In this document: piece by piece, positions 32,441-37,922 of the stretch
How the letters are laid out: each line of letters opens with the position of its first letter
Position numbering within the stretch: the first letter of the stretch is position 1
NCBI GenBank assembly: GCA_904379015.1
Contig: CAJFHG010000025.1
Coordinates: forward strand, 1-37,922
Direction of reading: 5' to 3'
Length of the DNA stretch: 37,922 bases
Source of the DNA: Candidatus Paralachnospira caecorum
Lineage (GTDB): Bacteria; Bacillota; Clostridia; Lachnospirales; Lachnospiraceae
Made by a program: the position numbers and the translations under genes
The notes under the pieces: model-generated
Told to the model about the DNA's origin: nothing
Seen by the model: the letters and a program-made list of their open reading frames with translations, nothing else
Databases searched by the model: none

Positions 32441-34167
32441 TTTTACAGGCGCTGACAAAACAATATGAAAATCTGGCAAAGCAGGGAAAAGTATCAAGAG
32501 AAGGATGGTGCCGGGCGAAAGTATCCTATGCGATCAACTTGTCTGTGGATGGAATCATAACGGGGATTATCTCTTTGAAACGAGAAGAAGAGAGGGGGAA
32601 AAAGAAGGTATGGGTGCCGGCGTTATTGGAGGTGCCGGAAATGGTTACCCGTTCCTCCGGCGTATCAGCCAATTTTTTGTGCGACAATGCGAAATATATG
32701 CTGGGCATAGATGCAGAGGGAACGAATCCCCGGGTGCAGGAGTGTTTTGAGGCCGCGAAAGAAAAGCATATTTCTCTGTTGAAAGATGTAGAGAGTGAGA
32801 TGGCCCGGGCGATCTGTGCGTTTTTTGAAACCTGGGATCCCGGGGAAGCAGCTTCCATCGGGATCGTTCAGGAAAACTGGCAGGAGCTGACTGAGGGAGG
32901 AAATCTGATATTTGGTATGGGAATGACCTATGCTCAGGAGGATTCTCACATTCAGGAAGCCTGGGAGCGTACGCGGAACGGCAGTTTGGAAGGCAAAGAA
33001 GGCATTTGCCTGGTGACTGGAAAACGGACGGAGATTGCCAGAATCCACAAGACTATCCGGGGAGTGCCGGGGGCGCAGTCCAGCGGAGCCGCATTGGTTT
33101 CTTTTAACGCGCTGGCTTTTGAATCATATGGAAAGGAACAGAGTTACAATGCGCCGGTAGGAAAATATGCGGAGTTTGCCTATACAACGGCTTTGAATTA
33201 TCTGTTGAGTGATAAAACGTATACGTTTTATCTGGGGGATGCGGTGATCCTGTTCTGGGCGGAAAGCGGAGAAGAAGCGTACCAGGAGGCATTTTCCATG
33301 TCAATAGATCCAAAACCGGATAATCAGGAAGAACTCAGAGGATTTTTTGAAAATCTTCGGCTTGGTCGACAGATTCAGATCCGGGATCTGGAGCTGGACC
33401 CGGAGCAGAAATTCTATATCCTGGGTCTGGCGCCAAACGCAGCCAGACTGTCCGTGCGCTTCTTTTATCAGAATTCTTTCGGAAATATTCTTCGGAATCT
33501 TTCCAGACATTATCGCCGAATAGAGATTGTAAAGCCATCCTGGGAAACGAAGGAGTATCTGGGAATACGGGATATGCTGTTTGAAACCGTGAACCGAAAG
33601 GCCAGCGATAAATCGCCGGTGCCCAATATGGCGGCTATGGTACTGCAGGCGGTTTTAGCGGATTCCCGCTATCCGGCCAGTCTTTATGCGGATACGCTGA
33701 TACGTATCCGGGCGGAGCAGGGCAGTATTACGTGGGGCAGGGCGGCCATTATCAAGGCTTATTTAATTAAAAATTACAAATGGGAGAAGGGAGAAATTAG
33801 TATGGGACTGAATGCAGCCTGTAAAGATACGGCATACGTGCTGGGACGCTTGTTTTCTATACTGGAGTCGGTGCAAACTGACGCAAATCCCGGAATTAAG
33901 GCAACTATCCGGGACCGGTATTTTAATTCTGCCTGCGCTACACCTGCGTCGGTTTTTCCGACTTTGATAAAACTGAAAAACAGTCATATAAAAAAACTGG
34001 AACGGGAAAAAATCAATGTCAAAATTTACTATGAAAACCTGTTGACAGAAATTATGGGAAAACTGGAGCGCTTTCCGAGAAGACTGACGCTGGAAGAACA
34101 GGGGATGTTTATGCTGGGATATTATCATCAGCAGCAGAAAAAGTATGAGAAAAGGGAGGAAAAATAA
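32437..34167 (+). CDS. cas8c: Type I-C Cas8c (Csd1), Cascade large subunit
   Basis: A 576-residue protein of the Csd1/Cas8c family, the subunit that recognises the PAM and starts DNA unwinding. Typical features are the opening MILQALTKQYENL, VTGKRTEIARIHKTIRGVPG then AQSSGAALVSFNALAFESYG near residue 210, and NYLLSDKTYTFYLGDAVILF. The last ~120 residues form a helical module that can also be translated separately as Cas11c, listed separately. The start overlaps cas5c and the stop touches the cas7c start codon, so translation is coupled throughout. Length is normal for the family. Confidence 0.95.
   Translation: MILQALTKQYENLAKQGKVSREGWCRAKVSYAINLSVDGIITGIISLKREEERGKKKVWVPALLEVPEMVTRSSGVSANFLCDNAKYMLGIDAEGTNPRVQECFEAAKEKHISLLKDVESEMARAICAFFETWDPGEAASIGIVQENWQELTEGGNLIFGMGMTYAQEDSHIQEAWERTRNGSLEGKEGICLVTGKRTEIARIHKTIRGVPGAQSSGAALVSFNALAFESYGKEQSYNAPVGKYAEFAYTTALNYLLSDKTYTFYLGDAVILFWAESGEEAYQEAFSMSIDPKPDNQEELRGFFENLRLGRQIQIRDLELDPEQKFYILGLAPNAARLSVRFFYQNSFGNILRNLSRHYRRIEIVKPSWETKEYLGIRDMLFETVNRKASDKSPVPNMAAMVLQAVLADSRYPASLYADTLIRIRAEQGSITWGRAAIIKAYLIKNYKWEKGEISMGLNAACKDTAYVLGRLFSILESVQTDANPGIKATIRDRYFNSACATPASVFPTLIKLKNSHIKKLEREKINVKIYYENLLTEIMGKLERFPRRLTLEEQGMFMLGYYHQQQKKYEKREEK
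33802..34167 (+). CDS. cas11c: Cas11c, internal translation product of cas8c
   Basis: Inside cas8c and in the same frame, ATG at codon 456 is preceded by AAGGGAG (33787-33793) with an 8-nt gap, a better ribosome binding site than many genes here have. Translation from it gives 121 helical residues, MGLNAACKDTAYVLGRLFSI through GYYHQQQKKYEKREEK. In other type I-C systems the small subunit Cas11c is made from exactly such an internal start near the end of cas8c and is needed to hold the target strand in Cascade. The position, size and helical nature match. That it is made here is inference. Confidence 0.7.
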   Translation: MGLNAACKDTAYVLGRLFSILESVQTDANPGIKATIRDRYFNSACATPASVFPTLIKLKNSHIKKLEREKINVKIYYENLLTEIMGKLERFPRRLTLEEQGMFMLGYYHQQQKKYEKREEK

Positions 34168-35079
34168 ATGGGCGGAGTGATTAAGAACAGGTATGAATTT
34201 GTTATATTGTTTGATGTGGAAAATGGGAATCCCAACGGTGATCCAGATGCGGGAAATATGCCGAGAATTGATCCGGAGAGCGGGCTGGGGCTGGTAACGG
34301 ACGTATGCCTGAAACGGAAGATCCGGAATTATGTGGAGACTGTGAAAGAAGGCGCAGAGGGCTTTAAAATTTATATCAAAGAGGATGTGCCGCTGAATGC
34401 CAGCGACCGGGAAGCCTGCAGAGATATGGGAATTGAAGACACGGAGGACAAAAAGGTCACAGAGGCTCTGAAAAAGCTCAAGAAAACTGATCCGGGCGTG
34501 GATGGGAAATTAAGGGATTACATGTGCAGAAATTTTTATGACATCCGTACATTTGGCGCTGTCATGACCACATTTGTCAAAGCAGCTCTGAACTGCGGCC
34601 AGGTGCGGGGGCCGGTGCAGATTGGCTTTGCCAGGAGTATTGATCCTATCATAAGCCAGGAGGTGACGATTACCAGAGTGGCAATTACGACAGAGAAAGA
34701 TGCGGAAAACAAGAGTACGGAAATGGGAAGAAAAAATATCGTTCCCTATGGGCTGTACAGAGCGGAAGGGTATATATCCGCCAATCTTGCCCGGAGAGTG
34801 ACCGGATTTTCTGAGGAAGACCTGGAGCTTTTGTGGGAAGCGATTCTCAATATGTTTGAGCATGACCATTCGGCGGCCAGGGGTAATATGGCTGTACGCG
34901 AGCTGATCGTATTTAAGCACAGCAAAGAACTGGGAGACTGCCCTGCGCATAAATTGTTTGACGCCATTGAAGTGAAGAAAAAGGAGGGGATTGAATATCC
35001 CAGGAGTTATCAGGATTATACAGTACAGATACATGCGGAAACAATTCCGGATTCTGTGGAGGTAAAGAGGATGGCGTAA
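34168..35079 (+). CDS. cas7c: Type I-C Cas7c (Csd2), Cascade backbone
   Basis: A 303-residue Cas7 of the Csd2 type, which polymerises along the crRNA spacer. The opening RYEFVILFDVENGNPNGDPD and AGNMPRIDPESGLGLVTDVC is diagnostic, as is NFYDIRTFGAVMTTFVKAAL and the glycine-rich GQVRGPVQIGFARSIDPI. The C-terminal MFEHDHSAARGNMAVRELIV is also conserved. The start follows the cas8c stop with no gap and has a purine-rich AGGGAGG upstream; the stop overlaps cas4 by one base. Length is usual. Confidence 0.96.
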   Translation: MGGVIKNRYEFVILFDVENGNPNGDPDAGNMPRIDPESGLGLVTDVCLKRKIRNYVETVKEGAEGFKIYIKEDVPLNASDREACRDMGIEDTEDKKVTEALKKLKKTDPGVDGKLRDYMCRNFYDIRTFGAVMTTFVKAALNCGQVRGPVQIGFARSIDPIISQEVTITRVAITTEKDAENKSTEMGRKNIVPYGLYRAEGYISANLARRVTGFSEEDLELLWEAILNMFEHDHSAARGNMAVRELIVFKHSKELGDCPAHKLFDAIEVKKKEGIEYPRSYQDYTVQIHAETIPDSVEVKRMA

Positions 35080-35744
35080 TGGAATATGCGGAAGATGATT
35101 ATCTGATGATCTCAGGAATACAACATTTTAAATTCTGTCGGAGACAGTGGGCGCTGATCCATATTGAACAGCAATGGGCGGAAAATGAGCATACAATTAC
35201 AGGAGAGTTGCTGCATAAAAAGGCACATGACCCTTATCTCACGGAAAAACGCAGCGATAGGATCATTGTCAGGAGTCTTCCTGTGGCATCCAGAGAGCTG
35301 GGCATCAGCGGACAGTGTGACGTGGTGGAATTTCATAAATGCGAAGACGGGATTAAACTTTACGGGCACAGGGGATTGTATTCCGTGTACCCGGTGGAAT
35401 ATAAAAAGGGAAAGCCTAAGATTACGGAAGAGGACAGGCTGCAGCTGACAGCGCAGGCCTTGTGCCTGGAGGAAATGTTTTCAGCAGAAGTACTGGAAGG
35501 GGCTGTCTTTTACGGAGAAACAAGACGGCGTGAAACGGTGGAGATTACAGAAACACTGCGTCTGGAATTAAAACAGATGCTTCAGGAAATGCATGGATAT
35601 TATTCTCGAAGATATACGCCGAGGGTAAAATACAGCAGATCCTGCAGCGCCTGTTCTTTAAAAGAAATCTGTCTTCCGAAATTGGGAAAGGCGGGATCTG
35701 TAAAGGCCTATCTCCGCCAGAGGCTGGAGGAGGAAGGAGAATGA
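35079..35744 (+). CDS. cas4: CRISPR adaptation nuclease Cas4
   Basis: A 221-residue Cas4 of the I-C type. The RecB-like nuclease core shows GQCDVVEF and PVEYKKGK (the Asp and Glu-x-Lys of the active site). The iron-sulfur ligands are Cys20 in FKFCRRQW and the C-terminal cluster in RSCSACSLKEIC. Cas4 works with Cas1-Cas2 to trim prespacers next to a correct PAM and sets their orientation. It overlaps cas7c by one base and cas1 by four, so adaptation genes are translated with Cascade. Confidence 0.95.
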   Translation: MEYAEDDYLMISGIQHFKFCRRQWALIHIEQQWAENEHTITGELLHKKAHDPYLTEKRSDRIIVRSLPVASRELGISGQCDVVEFHKCEDGIKLYGHRGLYSVYPVEYKKGKPKITEEDRLQLTAQALCLEEMFSAEVLEGAVFYGETRRRETVEITETLRLELKQMLQEMHGYYSRRYTPRVKYSRSCSACSLKEICLPKLGKAGSVKAYLRQRLEEEGE

Positions 35745-36772
35745 AAAAACTCTTAAACACGCTCTATGTAACTTCGGAAAACAGCTATTTGGCTCTGGAC
35801 GGTGAAAATGTAGTTGTATTGGACGGGCAGAAGGAAGTGGGCAGACTGCCGCTGCATAATCTGGAGGGGATCGTTTCTTTTGGTTACCGGGGAACCAGTC
35901 CGGCCCTGATGGGAGCATGTGCGGATCGGAACATTTCTTTGTGTTATCTGACGCCTCAGGGAAAATTTCTGGCCAGAATTTCAGGAAAAATCAGAGGAAA
36001 CGTTCTTTTGAGACAGCAGCAGTACGACAGCAGCCGTGACGAAGAAATCAGTCTTGGCATAGCGAAAAACTGTATTTTGGGCAAAGTTTATAACGCTCGA
36101 TGGGTGCTGGAACGGACAGTCAGAGATCATAGTCTGCAGGTAGATGCAGATCAGATGAAAAGAGCTTCGGCTTTTTTGAAAAATTCCCTGGAACAGATTC
36201 AAAGTTGCCAGTCAAAAGAGCAGTTAAGGGGGTATGAGGGAGAAGCAGCAAGTGTATATTTTGGCGTCTTCGATCAGATGATTCTGCAGCAGAAAAAAGA
36301 TTTTTCTTTTCGGGGAAGAAACAAGCGGCCGCCGATGGATAATGTAAACGCCTTGCTGTCCTTTGTCTATACATTACTGACGAACAGCATTGCTTCTGCG
36401 CTGGAAAGCGTAGGATTGGATCCTTATGTGGGTTATCTGCATACAGATCGTCCGGGAAGAGTTTCTCTGGCTTTGGATCTGATAGAGGAGTTCCGGCCGG
36501 TTCTGGCAGATCGGTTTGTATTATCGTTGATTAATAAGAAAATTGTCAGCGGAAAAAGTTTTGTCAAAAAAGAGAATGGCGCTGTATTGATAAGTGAGGA
36601 ATTGCGAAAAAAGATACTGACAGAATGGCAGAATAAGAAAAAGGAAATCATTACTCATCCATTTCTAAAAGAGAAGATAGAATGGGGAATGGTCCCTTAT
36701 GTGCAGGCGATGCTTCTGGCCAGGTACCTCAGGGGAGATTTGGACGAATATCCGGTGTTTTTATGGAAGTGA
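35741..36772 (+). CDS. cas1: CRISPR integrase Cas1 (type I-C)
   Basis: A 343-residue Cas1. The catalytic residues are E166 in RGYEGEAASVYF, H234 in GYLHTDRPGRVSLALD, and D246 and E249 further along the same helix. The N-terminal beta domain holds VTSENSYLALDGENVVVLDG. Cas1 integrates new spacers at the leader end of the array as a complex with Cas2. The start overlaps cas4 (ATGA) and has AGGAGGAAGGAG directly upstream. Confidence 0.97.
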   Translation: MKKLLNTLYVTSENSYLALDGENVVVLDGQKEVGRLPLHNLEGIVSFGYRGTSPALMGACADRNISLCYLTPQGKFLARISGKIRGNVLLRQQQYDSSRDEEISLGIAKNCILGKVYNARWVLERTVRDHSLQVDADQMKRASAFLKNSLEQIQSCQSKEQLRGYEGEAASVYFGVFDQMILQQKKDFSFRGRNKRPPMDNVNALLSFVYTLLTNSIASALESVGLDPYVGYLHTDRPGRVSLALDLIEEFRPVLADRFVLSLINKKIVSGKSFVKKENGAVLISEELRKKILTEWQNKKKEIITHPFLKEKIEWGMVPYVQAMLLARYLRGDLDEYPVFLWK

Positions 36773-36780
36773 GGCGACAT

Positions 36781-37071
36781 ATGCTTGTATTGATTACTTA
36801 TGACGTGAACACCGAAACAGCCGATGGAAAAAGAAGGCTGAGAAAGGTGGCAAAACAATGTGTAAACTATGGAAGGCGGGTACAGAATTCTGTCTTTGAA
36901 TGTATTTTGGATCAGGCGCAATGCACAATGCTGAAATCGATTTTATCAGATCTTATTGATGAAAATGCAGATAGCCTGAGGTTCTATTATCTGGGAAACA
37001 AATATAAAACCAAAGTGGAACATATTGGTGTAGACCGAGGAATTGCTGCAGATCAGACATTGATTTTATAA
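36781..37071 (+). CDS. cas2: CRISPR adaptation protein Cas2
   Basis: A 96-residue Cas2 with the standard opening MLVLITYDVNTETADGKRRL (Asp8 conserved), NSVFECIL and a C-terminal region ending TLIL. It dimerises between two Cas1 dimers as the scaffold that measures spacer length. I chose ATG 36781 because the protein is then of normal length and GAGG lies just upstream; the frame is open further back within cas1 but without family support. It is the last cas gene, eight bases after cas1. Confidence 0.95.
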   Translation: MLVLITYDVNTETADGKRRLRKVAKQCVNYGRRVQNSVFECILDQAQCTMLKSILSDLIDENADSLRFYYLGNKYKTKVEHIGVDRGIAADQTLIL

Positions 37072-37254
37072 GACGATTTTTCTGGTGCGAATCGTAAGCA
37101 TACAGAAAATCCCCGGGAGATTCGCACTGGAAAAATACACAAAAAAATGCTCTGGTGTATGAATTAAAAAAAAGAGCATCATGGGAATTAAAAAAATGAA
37201 CGGAGGATTGGTAAAAAAGCTGTAAGAAAAATGAAAAATTTGGTAAAAATTGCT
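37072..37254 (+). promoter_or_regulatory. CRISPR leader
   Basis: An AT-rich region of 183 bp between cas2 and the first repeat. It holds a 17-bp inverted repeat (listed separately), a shorter one (ATGCTCT 37147-37153 with AGAGCAT 37173-37179), two copies of GAATTAAAAAAA (near 37161 and 37185), and a tandem imperfect copy of TTGGTAAAAA...GCTGT (37208 and 37240). The second copy of the last element runs into the first repeat. No clear promoter was identified for the array. Confidence 0.75.
37077..37135. repeat. 17-bp inverted repeat at the cas2-leader junction
   Basis: TTTTTCTGGTGCGAATC (37077-37093) and GATTCGCACTGGAAAAA (37119-37135) are complementary except for two positions that become G-U in RNA, around a 25-bp centre. 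It begins six bases after the cas2 stop. It could terminate the cas operon (although no T run follows on the plus strand) or bind a protein in the leader. Confidence 0.65.
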
Positions 37255-37922
37255 GTCGCACCCCTCGCGGGTGCGTGGATTGAAATGGACCGTAGATTAA
37301 TTTTTTCGTCATTTCCTGCTCGTCGCACCCCTCGCGGGTGCGTGGATTGAAATCGTATTTGGCAAAATGCATCTGCCAATCTGCCGGCCCGGTCGCACCC
37401 CTCGCGGGTGCGTGGATTGAAATCCACTGCCAGGTTTGATGCTTGAGAATTTGTAACCGTCGCACCCCTCGCGGGTGCGTGGATTGAAATTGGAAAAATA
37501 ATTACTTTGTACAATACGCAAAAGGTCGCACCCCTCGCGGGTGCGTGGATTGAAATCCATTTTTGGAAGGATAATACTGCCGCATTTGTGTCGCACCCCT
37601 CGCGGGTGCGTGGATTGAAATGGCTATAGAATCGACCAATGAATTTACCGCCCTGGTCGCACCCCTCGCGGGTGCGTGGATTGAAATTACCCGGTGCTGG
37701 ATCTTGTACATCACCAGATCCGTCGCACCCCTCGCGGGTGCGTGGATTGAAATCTGTAACAGCCTCCGTAAATATAACGCTGTGCAAAGTCGCACCCCTC
37801 GCGGGTGCGTGGATTGAAATTTTGCTCTGATGTTCTGGTGCTGCTCCCAGGTTGGTCGCACCCCTCGCGGGTGCGTGGATTGAAATCAGCGTGACTGACA
37901 GAGTGGCCATTTCCGGGAAAGT
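37255..37922 (+). CRISPR. Type I-C CRISPR array, ten full repeats, continues past the window
   Basis: Ten identical 32-bp repeats start at 37255, 37322, 37392, 37459, 37525, 37590, 37656, 37722, 37789 and 37855; the last two bases (GT) begin an eleventh. Each begins GTCGCACCCC and ends GTGGATTGAAAT, and folds CGCACCC-CTCGC-GGGTGCG followed by the 11-nt handle TGGATTGAAAT. Spacers measure 35, 38, 35, 34, 33, 34, 34, 35, 34 and 34 bp and are all different. The leader and cas2 lie upstream and the handle end points away from them, so the array is read on the plus strand and newest spacers are at 37287. No repeat degeneration is seen, as expected near the leader. Confidence 0.99.

Noticed and set aside
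37188-37910. Minus-strand open frames with repeated NPRTREGCD and STHPRGVR peptides, and plus-strand frames with VAPLAGAWIEI
   Set aside because: These repeats are only translations of the CRISPR repeats; they are not proteins.

Overview
The window looks like a chromosomal segment of a Clostridia/Lachnospiraceae-type Firmicute. The evidence is purine-rich GGAGG-type ribosome binding sites, sigma-A-like promoters, moderately GC-rich genes, and a gene set usual for gut Clostridia (MATE proteins, a MATE-cytidylate kinase fusion, a FliB/YkgJ-like protein, GldA, a dockerin/GLUG surface protein). The genus cannot be fixed from the sequence alone.

Layout. 1-1003: an edge-truncated ISLre2-type transposase tail, a non-coding stretch with a perfect 26-bp palindrome, and a HicB antitoxin gene cut short by an in-frame stop. 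1012-9412: a four-gene Wadjet (jetABCD) plasmid-defence operon with its own promoter. 9471-12671: a large secreted or membrane dockerin/GLUG-like surface protein gene broken by at least three frame changes. 12745-27936: housekeeping and accessory genes (gldA, bcp, yaaA, a FliB-like protein, a ketopantoate reductase family protein, a MerR regulator with an ABC-2 exporter, two MATE proteins, a MutT-like Nudix protein, a metallophosphoesterase, an rRNA methyltransferase) mixed with decayed genes (P1 peptidase, HAD hydrolase, carboxymuconolactone decarboxylase). 28010-37922: an apparently more AT-rich island with an unrecognised 333-aa gene, a complete type I-C CRISPR-Cas locus (cas3, cas5c, cas8c with internal cas11c, cas7c, cas4, cas1, cas2), a leader, and an array of ten full repeats that runs off the window.

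The most interesting element lies between cas3 and cas5c. On the minus strand a promoter (TTGAAA-17-TATACT) is predicted to start an RNA of about 105 nt exactly at a degenerate CRISPR repeat. That repeat keeps a short hairpin followed directly by the exact 11-nt crRNA 5' handle TGGATTGAAAT, then about 29 nt of spacer-like sequence and a terminator hairpin. The spacer-like part matches a site about 60 bp away, next to a TTC motif (the usual type I-C PAM), at 14 of its first 17 positions. Two of the three mismatches fall at positions 6 and 12, which type I Cascade leaves unpaired. The site overlaps the -35 box of the RNA's own promoter, and a 35-nt protospacer there would end at the base before the -35 box of the cas5c operon promoter. 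I infer a crRNA-like autorepressor (CreR/CreA-like) that lets Cascade shut off both its own operon and the guide.

The window therefore carries two defence systems of different logic: Wadjet against small circular plasmids and type I-C CRISPR against sequence-matched DNA. Both sit beside mobile-element debris or decaying genes.
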